Source of the DNA: Sorex araneus | Taxonomy: Eukaryota; Chordata; Mammalia; Eulipotyphla; Soricidae | DNA length: 64,000 nucleotides | Assembly: GCF_027595985.1 (NCBI RefSeq) | Contig: NC_073313.1 | Span: forward strand, 112,111,552-112,175,551 | Direction: 5' to 3' | The notes under the pieces: generated by a model | Told to the model about the DNA's origin: nothing | What the model saw: the letters and a program-made list of their open reading frames with translations, nothing else | The model's database searches: none | Program-made: the position numbers and the translations under genes | Shown here: one piece after another, positions 10,741-22,139 of the stretch | Numbering within the stretch: the first letter of the stretch is position 1 | Layout of the letters: each line of letters opens with the position of its first letter

Positions 10741-12058
10741 GGAAATTCATTGGCAGGCCAATGACCACCTGATATGCAGAATTCCTACAGTTTCCTAGTT
10801 GACATTAGTTTTGTGACAAAAATATTGTATTTCAAGCAATAATCACACATTTCCCTCATTGGCATCAAGGAAAGAGTCAATTGAATCATTTGTCCAACTT
10901 TCATATTAAATTCCTTTCAAAACTAAAGACCTTTGTGGTTGCATTTGAAACTTGACCATATCTCCATGACTTTAGATCCTCTTGTTATAGAGAGAATAAA
11001 AGTCCTCCTGGTGGCAGGAGGAGTGTCCCCTTTAAGCTTTATGTTTTTGTACACATATGCAACCATAGCAGCAGGCTCATGGTAATATGTTCAGTGATGT
11101 CATAGTCACATGCCTTTGTGTGCCATGGTTAGGAGGGTGACTTGTAAGATTGAGTCTCAATAGCCAGCGATGCTTCCTGGATGGGCAGTGTCTTCAGTAC
11201 TCTCACAGGGGATCAACACATCCTGGTATAAAGACACAAGCTTTCAAACATCATTAAAGTAAAAGGTACCAATGTCTACTGTGGCCTCTTGTTGACCTGT
11301 TCAGAGAGGGTTATAAGAAGAGCCAGGAGAAATAGCTTTAGAGTTTGGGTGGCTGTGGAGTCAGGATGCATAGATAGATACATAGCGAGGTAGCAGAGAA
11401 TCAGAGACCGTTTGATTAGTTAGGCACCAAGAAAGAGAAGGGCAGGAGTGGTCTGGTGTGAGGAGAGGAACCAGGGACGGCTTCAGGCTAAAGGCCTGTA
11501 AAGTCAGAGCAGTCTGTGCCCTACTGACTCTTCCATTGTAAGGGACTGGAACAAGCACTCCATTTTCCCTAATACTTTTTCCCTCCCTCCCTTTTCAATT
11601 CTCTCTAGCTTCATAAGTCTCCCATCTTTGGATGGGAGGAAATGTGTGAAGAGGCTGTAGACACAGACCTCTCAGGAAATAATAAGCTTACTTGTTGGGT
11701 ATCTCCTGATAACATAGTCACTCATTTGTGAATGCAAAAAAACATCCAGATTATGATGCGATCAGAGGTCTACTGAATTATATAAGTCCAAAAATTGAAA
11801 GGCATTTTGCTTTCCCAAAGAAGCAATAGCTCTACATTAAATAAGCATAATGTTGTTGCAAAAATGGCACTGTCCCAGAGATGAGGATAGCTATAAAGTT
11901 ATAACTGATTATCTTCATTCAAATGGCTTTGAACAAGCATATTCAGTTTTTAAAATAGAAGCGAAAGTAGATCTGAGTCAAGAATTGAATAATAAATATG
12001 CTGACCTTTAAGAAATAAAATGGACAACAGTTATTAGGTTAAGAAATAAAGACATGCT
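10741..12058. other. Unassigned sequence
   Basis: No gene or recognised repeat found. 11280-11700 is less AT-rich, with a CCCTCC-rich patch near 11580. A 65-codon minus-strand frame there has no familiar domain. Confidence 0.4.
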
Positions 12059-12059
12059 A

Positions 12060-12107
12060 AGCTGATTCCGAGGTACTTGATTTTTTGAGGCTCTATTGTG
12101 AATGGGT
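12060..12107 (-). mobile_element. Short inverted L1 ORF2 fragment
   Basis: About 47 bases match, in minus orientation, the ORF2 segment at 2025-2075 (ctgattccgaggtacttg). It abuts the LIS1 retrocopy directly. Confidence 0.75.
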
Positions 12108-12962
12108 TCTTCTTCGCTCCAGAAAACCATGCAGTGAGTGGCCTGCAAGAGACAAGTTACTACAGAGATTTTCCACCTCATATTTACTATTATGGTTTCT
12201 TCTTCAGAAGATGCAGCAGTTAAGACTTTGAATTACGAGACTGGAATCTATGAACTAACTCTTAAATGACATACGACTCAGTTCAGGATATTTCATTTGA
12301 CCACAGTAGGAAATTGCTCTGCTCTTACTCTGCAAATGCAACCATTAAACTCTGGAGGTTTTAGAATTTAACTGCATTCAAACCACCTATGGCCATGATC
12401 CCAGTGTTTCTTCAGTGGCCTTCATGCCCAGTGGATATTATATAGTGTCTGCCTCACACAGTAAAACCTTACTGAGGTGGGATAGACACAATGGCTATTA
12501 TGTGAAAACATACACAGACCACACAAAGCAGGCACATAAGGTGCAACAAAATCAGGATAGCATACTCTTAGCACAGGTTTTCCCGTAACCATACAGTGTA
12601 TATCTTGTTTGTAGCAACTATGCAGTGCAAGAGAACATTGGCATGTTGTGGAATGCATTTACAGACTCCAGAATGAACATATTATCCCCTCGTTGAAGTA
12701 GAAGTTACTGATACTAGAAAAATTCGGCCTGTTTTGCGATCTGGATCCAGGTATAAAACTATTAAGGTGTGGGATGTCATCACTGGCATGAGCCTAATGA
12801 CCCTTGTGGGTTATAACTAACTGGGTATGTGGGGTCTTATTCTATTCTCTGGGACTTTCATATTGAGCTATGCTGATGAAAAGACACTACATGTATGGAA
12901 TTATAAGGAAAAAGTGATGCATGAAGACAATCAAAGCATATGATCATTTTGTTTCTACAAAG
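12103..12962 (+). pseudogene. PAFAH1B1: Processed pseudogene of PAFAH1B1 (LIS1), truncated at both ends
   Basis: The parent gene encodes LIS1, a WD40-repeat dynein regulator of about 410 residues that also serves as the non-catalytic subunit of brain platelet-activating-factor acetylhydrolase. This copy is intronless and broken by many stops and frameshifts. Recognisable WD40 blocks in order are: VSSSEDAAVKTLNYETG near 12197-12250; [19 protein letters not shown] near 12285-12340; IKLW near 12345; SGSRYKTIKVWDVITGMSL near 12739-12795; and YADEKTLHVWNYKEKVMHE near 12868-12922. It covers roughly the middle and late repeats; the N-terminal LisH/coiled-coil part and the last WD repeat are missing. 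It has no poly(A) and passes straight into an L1 3'UTR. The identification is by eye, with high confidence in the family and good confidence in LIS1 itself. Confidence 0.88.
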
Positions 12963-13245
12963 TAATAGAAAGTGGTCATTCTCAACCAGGACTAGTTGAT
13001 GGAAAGTGGTCATGGGATATCAGTGTTTCACTATCAATAATAGTATTGTAAACCACAGGGGAATGAAAAGAGAAAAGAAAAAAAGAATGCCTGCCATGAA
13101 GGCAGATTGGTGCACAGGAGAGGAACTGGGGACATTGGCGGAGGAAAGTGGACACTGCTGAAAGGATTGGTGCTGGATTCATGCCTGGAATTCAGTCAGG
13201 AATAATTTTGAACTTTGTGTTTCATGGTAATTCTATTAAAATTTT
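12963..13245 (+). mobile_element. L1 3'UTR fused to the LIS1 retrocopy
   Basis: It matches the L1 3'UTR series (gtcattctc..., attgtaaaccacagg, 'gcctgccatgaaggcag', 'ggacattggcgga', 'attttgaactttgt') and ends in an A/T-rich tail after ttaaaattttaaaa. It begins within a few bases of where LIS1 similarity stops. Confidence 0.8.
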
Positions 13246-13540
13246 AAAAATATATTAAAAATGTAAGCCTTGGATGCTTTGGCCAAACTAGACCCAAGAA
13301 GATAGAAATTAAACTAATTGAACTACAGCACTAAAATTAACTGTTGAGATTGTCTTTTGTATTGAATTATTAATTCTTGTTTTCCTTTCTGCTATTGGTG
13401 CCTGACTTGATGACCTATATTTTGGAGAAGCTATGGATACAAGGAATTTTTCCAAAACGTGTATCATGTAATATCAGCTAATTTGTTTAATAAATAATCT
13501 TTAAGTATTTTGTACATAAGGCTGTACTCCAGAAATATTA
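13246..13540. other. Unassigned AT-rich sequence
   Basis: Nothing recognisable. Confidence 0.4.
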
Positions 13541-13715
13541 TGGAGGGGGTGGTGAGATATTACAGAAGGTAGGACACTTGCTTTGCACACAGCCCACGCG
13601 GGTTCAATATCTGGCACCCTATATAGTTTCTCCAGCACTGCCATGAGTGATCCCTATGTGCAGAACACAAATAAGCACTAAGGTCTGTGGGGTGTGGCCC
13701 CCAAACAAACAACAA
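13541..13715 (+). mobile_element. Type A SINE (SOR-like), old copy
   Basis: A diverged copy with the head (agatattacagaaggtaggac...gcgggttcaa), the middle (ccagcactgccatgagtgatcc) and a tail of AAC repeats (ccaaacaaacaacaaaac). Confidence 0.8.
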
Positions 13716-14490
13716 AACAAATATAGAATCTTCTGGACCATATTTGCAGTGAATGGGGATTATGCATTCGAAGTTTTATCATTACACATTTGCCAAAACA
13801 GAGAACGTTTGTTTTGGCAGTCTGTTAATTGACGGCTCAATAATACTATAAAGGATTTATGTAAAATGCTCTGTAATACTACTGATAATTTATGTAAAAA
13901 TGCCTGCAAATATCAGAAGTTAATAGCAGGTCATTTTCCACATTAGATAAACTTCTAATTATGTTCTCCTTACATAAGATTGCACAGTGATATATATGAC
14001 TTTCAAGTTGAATAATCTTGAATTGAGGGAATTTTAGTAAAAGTTACTATTTTTGATGAATTTTAGGTGTGTGTAGTGTCTATTTCAAAACGATAAATAT
14101 GAAGAACATTATATATGTGCTATAATAAAATATATATTGGAAAAAGGATTGCAAAATATTATTTGTATCTGCCATTTTAAGAGAATTGGAGAAATATAAG
14201 CTTCTTTTTCAACATGAAACGAATATCAGTTTCACTTTTATTTAATTTCAAGTTGAAAAATGAAAAGTTTAATGTATCTTGCATTAAAAGTACTGTTTTT
14301 ATTTTATTTATATATATGTTTATAAATATATGGGCTCCTCTATAAATTAATAAGTCCATGTGCATTATCAAAAATACACAATCAGCATGTCTTTGATCCT
14401 AGATTTTTGACAAAATTCGAAGCAAACAATTAGAATAAACCTTTCTGTGGTCTATCATACTTTAGAAAAAATAAATGTTTTTCCCATCAT
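13716..14490. other. Unassigned, very AT-rich
   Basis: No gene, RNA or recognised repeat. Short frames here are chance products of low GC. Confidence 0.4.
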
Positions 14491-14502
14491 AAATAGTTTG
14501 AA

Positions 14503-14741
14503 ATGGCTGGAACGATAGCACAGCGGTTGGGCTTTTGCCTTTCACACAGTCGACCCATGTTCGATTCCTCCACCCCTCTTGGAGAGCCCGGCAAGCTACC
14601 GAGAGTATGGAGCCCGCACAGCAGAGCTTGGCAAGCTACCCATGCGTATTGAATATGCCACAAACAGTAACAATAAGTCTCTCAATGAGAGACGTTACTG
14701 GTGCCCGCTCGAACAAATCGATGAGCAACGGGATGACAGTG
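14503..14741 (+). mobile_element. Type B (RTE-tailed) SINE, full length short form
   Basis: Complete tRNA-like head with A box (tagcacagcggttggg) and B box (tgttcgattcc), type B body (cttggagagcccggcaagct) and the RTE-like 3' end (gacgttactggtgcccgctc ... gatgagcaacgggatgac). There is no poly(A). aaatagtttg flanks it at 14491-14500 and 14742-14751. Confidence 0.93.
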
Positions 14742-14751
14742 AAATAGTTTG

Positions 14752-15340
14752 GAAACTAGGCCTGACTTTGGGAATATTTTCCATCTAAAGAAAAAACACT
14801 GTATTCCCCTGTCTGCCCTCAAAATTGGCTGTTCAGCATTTTAAAGGACCATTTTAAACTATATATTGTGATGCAGAGTTACTACAAGTCAAAAAGAACT
14901 TCTTAATATATGATTTTAGAAAATATTGCATTACAGATTATTAAGACATTATTTCATTTATGAAGAATAACATTGGTTTGTCCTTTCTCCCTGACCACAG
15001 AGAGCTTAGGTTTATTGAGTTACACCATCACAGTGCTCCCAAGGCACTCCCATTTCTCGGTGTCTACCTTTAAGCTCTTCTCTGTGCTCTGCTTCCCCAA
15101 CCAGTCAATCACCTTTATTCCCAAAACAGACTCTGTTGATTTGTAGTTGTAAGTGAAATACTGCTTTTCTCCTTCCCTTTCATCCTTCTGCATAGTTTAT
15201 TTCAGATCAATGACCTTTTTGTACAGACACAGGAAGACAGTTAATGCTATGCATTTGTACCTTGAGAGTTAGTTGACTCCAAATAATATTCACTCCTGGC
15301 CATCTATTTTCTCAACTTAAGCCTCAGTTGCCCTTAATTC
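14752..15340. other. Unassigned sequence
   Basis: No recognised repeat or gene. The segment directly precedes the LTR-like repeat and may contain more of it. Confidence 0.35.
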
Positions 15341-16100
15341 CTAGCACCCCAAAAGCAGGATCCCAGCAAGGGACTGGATGGACCCAGGGCAAGCTATGAG
15401 GTACCCTGGCATTGAAATGGGCCAGTCCAAGTACCATAACACTTGACACAAAGTTAAGAACACAGTCATGGTCAAATTCTGTCATTATCCAAAGAGTAAT
15501 ATCTGGATTAGGACTCTGCTAGGGTTAGGAAAGACTGATCTGGCTTGAACACTGTAGTCTGGGATCTATAGCGAGATGTCCCCAGGAGAGCCACCCTGTA
15601 AGCTTAACATATCTCTTTCTGTGTCTATACAAAATGGCTAATATTAAGAAGTAGAATTAAGATGAATGTTTAAATGGTTATTGGACTAAGGAAAGGAGAA
15701 ACACATCCCTTGGTGATATTTTGCCCTTGAGCAGAACTCCTGCAGCCAGGAGATCAGGAAGGACTTTCATATGTTGATTGTGCTATAGGACCTAGGTGTG
15801 GTTACTACCCCCAATGGTTGGAGATTGGCATGAGACCAAGGTGACAAGATCAAGAGCGGAGAGACTAGCATGGACAGCGGGAGTAGACAAAAGTGAGGGG
15901 CAGTGTGAGACTAGAATGGGGCGCTTAGTGAGACTGGAATAGGTGCATGAGGAGAATGGAATAAATGGCAACTGATCACCAACAAGCCTGGCGCCCCTGA
16001 TCCCTCCTTCCTGTGTCCTGTGGCAGATGGCGGTAGGCTGGGATAGGGAAGTGGCTCATCGCCACCCAACACATGTGCCGGGCGAGAGAGACCATGCTGC
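15341..16100 (+). repeat. LTR-like dispersed repeat, copy 1
   Basis: 15345-15745 aligns by eye, with scattered changes, to 45029-45440 (shared anchors: ggatggacccagggcaagct, 'accctggcat', 'atgggccag', 'gagatgtcc', 'tatctctt'). The downstream part includes an AATAAA at 15959-15964, followed by a GC-richer end (ggcgcccctgatccctcc...). A poly(A) signal followed by a GC-rich end would suit a solo retroviral LTR, but no coding region, TG...CA ends or TSD were confirmed. Confidence 0.55.
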
Positions 16101-16109
16101 CACCATCAC

Positions 16110-16285
16110 TTATTTATTTTGGATTACACACATTTGCTCATGAACATGGTTCTTATTGGGCCACACTTGGCACTACTTAGGACTTACTCTCAGATTCTGA
16201 TGCTGCTTGTGGAACTCTCTGTTCTGAGAATCCAACCCCAGACACCCACATCATAACCACTACACTGACTCTCTGGTCTGGAAGA
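16110..16285 (-). mobile_element. Type A SINE, old copy
   Basis: A diverged reverse-complement SINE: 'gggccacacttggcactact', 'gagaatccaaccccaga' (B-box zone) and 'ctctggtctgga' (5' end of the element). Confidence 0.65.
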
Positions 16286-16319
16286 TAGTTATTTACTTAT
16301 TTATTTTTCAACAAGTGAG

Positions 16320-16905
16320 CATGCAGTATATTTACACAATGGAGTATTATGCAGAGGCAAGGAATGATACAATGACATAATTTGTTGCAACCTGGATGGA
16401 ACTAGAAAATATCATGTTGAATTTAGTAAGCCAGAAAAGCAAGGACAAACATATGGTATCACTTATCTGTGGCATATATAATAGCGGGATGTAGGAATGC
16501 AATGATTTAAAGGTAAAAAAGCCTATATCATCCATGGCCCAAAAATATAGGGAGTAGGACAGAGAAAGACATAAATAAAGAGAAGGAAGAATATGGTAAT
16601 GGTAAGCAATGGGAAAGCAGGCGTGGGGTCTAGAATATATTCTCAGTGTGGGAGAGGGATATAGCTATATAAACAAAGCTCAGACTCAACAAGAATGATA
16701 AAATAAGTTCGAAACTATAACAACTAAACTGTGAAATGCTCCTGTCAAGGTGAAGAGGGGAGAAAGAGGAGTGTTAGTGGGAGAAAGCATGGGAAAACTG
16801 GTGGAGGAAAATTGATATTGGTGATGGGGAGTGGAGTTGGAATATTGTATGTCTAAGACTCATTTATCAAAAACTTTGTAAACAACAGCCTTTTGATTAA
16901 ATAAT
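16320..16905 (+). mobile_element. Old L1 3' end
   Basis: Starts in the ORF2 C-terminus ('acacaatggagtattatgca', 'tgcaacctggatggaac') and continues through a 3'UTR to 'aaactttgtaaacaacagcc...attaaataa'. It belongs to an older L1 subfamily than the TSD-flanked copies nearby. Confidence 0.8.
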
Positions 16906-17021
16906 AGTGAATCAATTATTTTAAAAGGTCATTTGAAAGAGCAATAGAAAGTAAATAACAAAGGCAATTTGACAAAAATGTTAGTTCTAAATTGCATTTT
17001 ATTTATGTAATGGTGATTTTT

Positions 17022-17684
17022 TTTTATTGAATCACTGTGAGAACAGTTACAAAGCTTTCCAGTTTAAGTCTCGGTCATACAATGATCAAACACCCATCCC
17101 CTCACCAGTGCACATTTTCCACCACCAAGAACCCCAGTATACCCCTCCCCCCACCCCTCCCCCTGCCTGTGTGGCAGTTGATTTCCACTTCACTCTCTCT
17201 CCACTTTGATCACACTCAAAATTTTGACAAAAACCTCACCATTTTTATTTGGAATTTTCCCCAGCAATCAGACCTGCTAAAAAAGCATTATCAGATAATA
17301 TGTTTTAATATCCTGGTTATGAAGAGCATATGATGTTATGCAGCCACTTTGCAGCTGTGCAATTTTGGATTTCTGATATTTTAGTAGTAAGTCTGGAGGG
17401 GTGAGGGGCTGGTTCCACTTCACACCCCATGAGGTCCCAATCTCGTCACTGTAGTTTCATACCTGGTAGTCCAATAGGTTATGAATAGGTGGCGGCCACC
17501 ATGCTGCCAGAGGGAAAGGGCGGAAAGGACAAACACCCTTCCCCACCCAGGACAGCATGGCACCATAGTTTAATGTTCAGTCCAAATGCATTTCTGCCAA
17601 AAGTCTCTGCGTTCTGAGATTGGTTTGTGTGCCTCTGGAATCATGGCCGTTCAGGAGTCAGAGGTTCAGGTACAGAGCCGTTAG
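17022..17684 (-). mobile_element. Composite short L1 (3'UTR plus unrelated 5' part), TSD-flanked
   Basis: The T-rich start and first 190 bases are a minus-strand L1 3'UTR (ttattgaatcactgtgag ... ccccacccctccccctgcc). The remaining about 470 bases are not ORF2. They are GC-richer and could be an L1 5'UTR, which would make this an L1 deleted for both ORFs, or another transcript joined by template switching. The whole unit is bounded by a perfect 16-bp repeat, tgtaatggtgattttt, at 17006-17021 and 17685-17700, so it inserted as one piece. Confidence 0.75.
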
Positions 17685-17814
17685 TGTAATGGTGATTTTT
17701 AAAATATCTCTTTAATATTTAATGAAAAATTGGTTCTCGAAGTAGACAAATGGTTAGAGATAATCTTGTAGCACATACACAGATACCAGGGCATATATTT
17801 ATCAGAATAAACTA

Positions 17815-17843
17815 TATATATACATATATAGTATATGTAAACA

Positions 17844-17887
<44 letters not shown>
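17815..17887. repeat. (TA)n microsatellite
   Basis: A long AT dinucleotide array. The pure part is about 17845-17887, immediately 5' of a type B SINE. Confidence 0.95.
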
Positions 17888-17889
<2 letters not shown>

Positions 17890-18122
17890 CTGGAATGATA
17901 GCACAGCGGGTAGGGCATTTGCCTTGCATGCAGCCCACCTGGGTTCAAATCCTCCGCCCTCTTGGAGAGCCCAGCAAGCTACTGGGAGTATCCTGCCTGC
18001 ATGGCAGAGCCTGACAAGATACCCTGGCATATTTAATATGCCAAAACCAGTAATAAGTTTCACAATGGAGATGTTTCTGGTGCCCACTTGAGCAAATAGA
18101 TGAACAACAAGACGACAGTGCC
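17888..18122 (+). mobile_element. Type B (RTE-tailed) SINE
   Basis: Head 'gctggaatgatagcacagcg', body 'ttggagagcccagcaagct', tail 'gtgcccacttgagcaaatag...gacgacagtg'. It abuts the TA array; no clean TSD was seen. Confidence 0.9.
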
Positions 18123-18196
18123 GCAGTGCTTTATAATTTGCATAGAGAGGATTTGATTTAAAAATCTTAACTTATAAGGGTTTAAGAATTCTATAC

Positions 18197-18820
18197 AGAT
18201 AATTGGTTAAAGAAACTTTGGGACATCTACACAATGGAATACTATGCAGCTATTAGAAACGATGAAGTCATCAAATTTGCATGTTAGTGGATAGACATGG
18301 AGAGGATTATGCTAAGTGAAATGAGTCAGAAAGAGAGGGACAGCCATAAAATGACTGCACTCATACGTGGAATATAAAGTAACATAATGGGAGACTAACA
18401 CCCAAGGGTACTAGAAATAATGGCCAAGAGGATCTCTCCATGGCTTGGAAGCCAGCCTCACATGCTGGGGGAAAAGGCAGTTGGGATAGAGAAGGGACCA
18501 CTAAGTGAATGATGCTGGGAGGGCTTGCTCGGAATGGGAGATGTGTGCTGAAAGTAGACTATGGACCACACATGATGCCCATTTAGTACCTGTATTGCAA
18601 ACCATAACACCCAAAAAGAGAGCTAGAGAGAGTAAAATGGAATGTGCCTGCCACAGAGGCGGGGGTGGGGCTTGGAGTGGGGGTGGCGAGAGGGATACTG
18701 GGAACATTGGTAGTGGAGAATGAGCACTGGTGGAGGGATAGGTACTTGATCATTGTATGACTTAAATGTAAGCACAAAAGTTTGTAAGTCTGTAACTATC
18801 TCACAGTGATTCATTAAAAA
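18197..18820 (+). mobile_element. L1 3' end with TSD
   Basis: ORF2 C-terminus (W-K-LW.IYTMEYYAAIRN-like, near 18197-18290) and a full 3'UTR ending 'ctatctcacagtgattcatt' and A7. aagaatt[c/a]tatac flanks it at 18184-18196 and 18821-18833. Confidence 0.9.
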
Positions 18821-18903
18821 AAGAATTATATACACTTATAATTAGTTACTAATAGCTAAAAAATTAATATGACTGATAAATAAAACCATGTACACTACAC
18901 TAT

Positions 18904-19150
18904 GGGCGGCTGGAGCGATAGCACAGTGGTTGGGCATTTGCCTTTCACGCTGCCGACCCTAGTTCAATTCCTCTGCCCCTCTTGGAGAGCCCGGCAAGCT
19001 ACCGAGAGTATGGAGCCCGCGCGGCAGAGCCTTGCAAGCTACCCGTGCATATTGGATATGGCAAAAACAGTAACAATAAGTCTCTCAATGAGAGATGTTA
19101 CTGGTGCCGGCTCAAACAAATCGATGAGCAACAGGATGACAGTGACAGTG
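18904..19150 (+). mobile_element. Type B (RTE-tailed) SINE with perfect 12-bp TSD
   Basis: A full-length copy: head with A box, B-box zone agttcaattcc, body 'cttggagagcccggcaagct', RTE-like tail 'caaatcgatgagcaacagg' and a GACAGT repeat end. acactacactat flanks it at 18892-18903 and 19151-19162. The perfect TSD and the lack of poly(A) make it one of the best type B copies here. Confidence 0.95.
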
Positions 19151-19343
19151 ACACTACACTATAAATAAAAATGATTCTTATGACAAGTAAATATTCATGT
19201 TATTAGAAAAATAATTACCTTAAGAAAAGTTTACTTTGCTATTAACTTATTCTTCTATTTACCCTCATAAATTTGTATTTTCATTTGTACTATTATTATG
19301 GAATGGTCTAAAATAATACATTAACCTGAATATTTCTATTTAT

Positions 19344-20038
19344 TTTTTTAATTTAATTTTGTTTTTATTAATGAGTCACCGTGAGGGTACAGTTACAGAG
19401 TTTCGTGCTTGTGTTATAGTCATACATTACTCGAGTACCCATCCCTCCACTAGTGCCCATTCTCCTCCTCCGATGGCCCCAGGGTCTCTTCTACACCCCA
19501 GCCTGTCTCCCCCACCCCACCCCTCCCCTGTAACAGGGAATTTCTTTTTGTTCTCTCTCTCCTTTTGGGTGTTGTGGTTTGCAATGGAAGTATTGGGTGG
19601 CTATAATGTTCAACCTATAGTCTGCTTTCAACCCACCTGAGTGGATCCTCCACCACACTTTAGTTGGTGTTCCCTTCTCTATCTGAGCTGCCTTTTGCCC
19701 CAACATGTGAGGCCGACTTCCAAGCCATGGAGAAAATCTCCAGGTACTTATTGCTACTATTCTTGGGTGTTAGTCTCCCATTTTGTTGTTTTATATTCCA
19801 CGTATAGGTGCAATTTTATATGTCTGTCTCTTTCTTTCTGACTCATTTCACTTAGCATGATACTTTCCATGTTGATCCACTTATATGCAAAGTTCATGAT
19901 TTCATCCTTTCTGACAGCTGCGTAGTATTCCATTGTGTAGATGTACCAAAGTTTCTTTAACCAGTCATCTGTTCTCAGGCATTTGGGTTTTTTCCAGATT
20001 CTGGCTGTTTTAAACAGTGCTGCGATGAACATACATAA
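19344..20038 (-). mobile_element. L1 3' end
   Basis: Minus-strand poly(T) at about 19344-19365, 3'UTR with a CCCCACCCC zone, and ORF2 C-terminus (MEYYAAVRKDEIMNFAYKW near 19890-19950). The tgaatattt-like flanks at about 19327 and 20040 may be the TSD. It is very similar to the 571-1267 element. Confidence 0.9.
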
Positions 20039-20430
20039 CATGAATATTTTTTGAATCTTACTTTATAGAAGAGCTTATAATAATGTGAGCATTTTAAATA
20101 TTGTCATCTACAAGAAACATTGTATTATTTTAATGCATGCTTAGAGATTTAAAGAAACTTCAATTGTGTATCAATTCCTCTGAATAATTCTTGAAATTGT
20201 TTTTCATATAAATCTAGACTGAGATGAAGGAAAGCATAAGTACAATTTACTGATTTTTCTTGCCATGCATATTTACAACCAAAGTTGGCTATGCCCAAAC
20301 TGAAAATCATGAGTTTACAATAAATCAGCATAATGAAAACGTAAAAATCCTGATATTATCATTTGTAAGATTAAATTATTTTCTGACATGTAAAGAGAAA
20401 CCCTTAAATACAATAGTTACATAAAAATTG
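20039..20430. other. Unassigned AT-rich sequence
   Basis: Nothing recognisable. Confidence 0.4.
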
Positions 20431-21413
20431 TCTATATCACTAATCATCAGTGAAATGCAAATTAAAACAAGTCATATATCATTCTACACCACAGAAATTG
20501 GCACATATGCAAAAGAACAAGAGCAACGAGTGCTGGCACTGATGCAGGGACAAAGAGATTCTCATTCATTATTAGTGGGAATTCTGACTGGTCTGACCTT
20601 TTTGGAAAACAACATGGACATTCCTCAAAAAGATAGAAATTGAGCTTCCAGGAATACCACTTATGGACTATATCCAGGGGATACAAATACCACAGCAGAA
20701 ATGGCATCTGCATTTGTATTTTCATTTCATCACTGTTCACAATAGCCAGACTCTAGAAACAACTCAAGTACTCGGGAACATAGACTGGTTAAAGAAACTA
20801 TGATACATCTACACAATAGACTACTACACAACCACCAGGAAAAATGAAGTCATGAAATTCACTTATAAATGACTGGACATCGAGAGTTGATATCTTGTTG
20901 AGTGAATGAGTCAGAAAGAGAAAGATACACAAGGAAAAACTGGCCCACTGTTGGAAGCTTGTCATAAGTAGGGGGTGGCAGATGGGATAGAAAAGGTACA
21001 CTATGATAATGATAGTTAGAAGTGATTATTCTGGATACGAACTGAGTGCTGAAAGTACATAAAGTGATATATATGAATATACATGTTAATATTTCATTAC
21101 CTGTATTGAAAACCATAATGCCTAGAAGAGAGAGTGGGGGAGGCAAGGGGGAGGGAGTGGGAGAGGGAGAGGGAGATGCAGAGAGATGGGGGGAGGGAGG
21201 GAGGTGGGAGAGGGAGAGTGGGAGGGAGAGGAAGAGGAAGGGGAAAAGACCTGGTATTTAGTCAGGTTGGAGGTTGGGGGGTTGGCAGGAGGGAAACTGG
21301 GGACACTTGTGGTGTGAAATAAACACTGATGGAGGGACTGGTGTTGGAACATTGTCTGACTGAAACCCAATCATGAACAACTGTGTTACTGTGTATCTCA
21401 TGATGATTTAGTT
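20431..21413 (+). mobile_element. L1 3' end with expanded purine tract
   Basis: Starts in the C-terminal ORF2 region (SHIS.Y.TEIGTYAKEQEQ-like frame near 20475, then the 'tcacaatagcca' zone) and ends 'catgaacaactg...gtatctcatgatgattta'. The 3'UTR purine zone is expanded to about 120 bases (21127-21245). Confidence 0.85.
21127..21245 (+). repeat. GGGAGA-rich purine tract inside L1 3'UTR
   Basis: About 120 bases, almost all purine, of GGGAG/GGGAGA units. Many G-runs of three or more are present. The long arginine/glycine/glutamate frames read from it are low-complexity artefacts. Confidence 0.9.
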
Positions 21414-22139
21414 TAAAAGAATACAAGGTTTAATCCCAGTGATGGAAATTTCTTAAAATAAATTAATGTTCATTTCAAAAATGGCTATATACAGCCTCAA
21501 ATTACAATATGAAAGTGGGATTACATAGAAAAGGCCCATAACCTAGTAAAGAAAATTAACTAGAGCTGCTCATTCATATGTGCACCTGAACATTTCAAAG
21601 TTAACTTGGAATTTTTGTTAAGTTTTCTAAATGCATAAGGCTTAAAAACCAATTAATATCCAAGGAGACATAAAATTCTGAGGGTTTACAAGATGCTCCA
21701 TCCAAAAAGAAAGTCCTTTTAAGGATTCTTGAACGGGCTTCATTCCCTGAACAATGTCTAGGCAGCCTTGGCAAGGAAATCTGTCAGGTGTCTATGTTGT
21801 AGTAATAGCGCAGGGTCAGAAGCAAGGAAACTTTTCTTAAAGTTCTTCAAAATAGGTCCTTGTAGCAATCAATCAATAATCAACCAACTAGTCTTTCTTC
21901 CCCAAAGCCATTATTCTGTCTCATGCTCTCACAGTTCAAAAGCAAGCAGGAATTTAGAAGTTGAATAGTTTTTATACTAGCTGAAAGTCCAAATTTTTCA
22001 AGGTCACTTGGAAATGGCCCATCCTCATTCACATCACCTTTATTCCAAGACACTGTTCTGAAACACATTCTTTCAATGATTAATCACACAAATCACGATG
22101 GTGTTACCAACAAATTAAATTGCATCTATTTCTCTTTTT
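21414..22139. other. Unassigned sequence
   Basis: No recognised gene or repeat. Confidence 0.4.

Noticed and set aside
12103..12962. Functional WD40 gene
   Set aside because: Many stops and frameshifts, both ends missing, no introns.
21046..21370. Several 60-95 codon frames on both strands
   Set aside because: Products of the GGGAGA tract in an L1 3'UTR.
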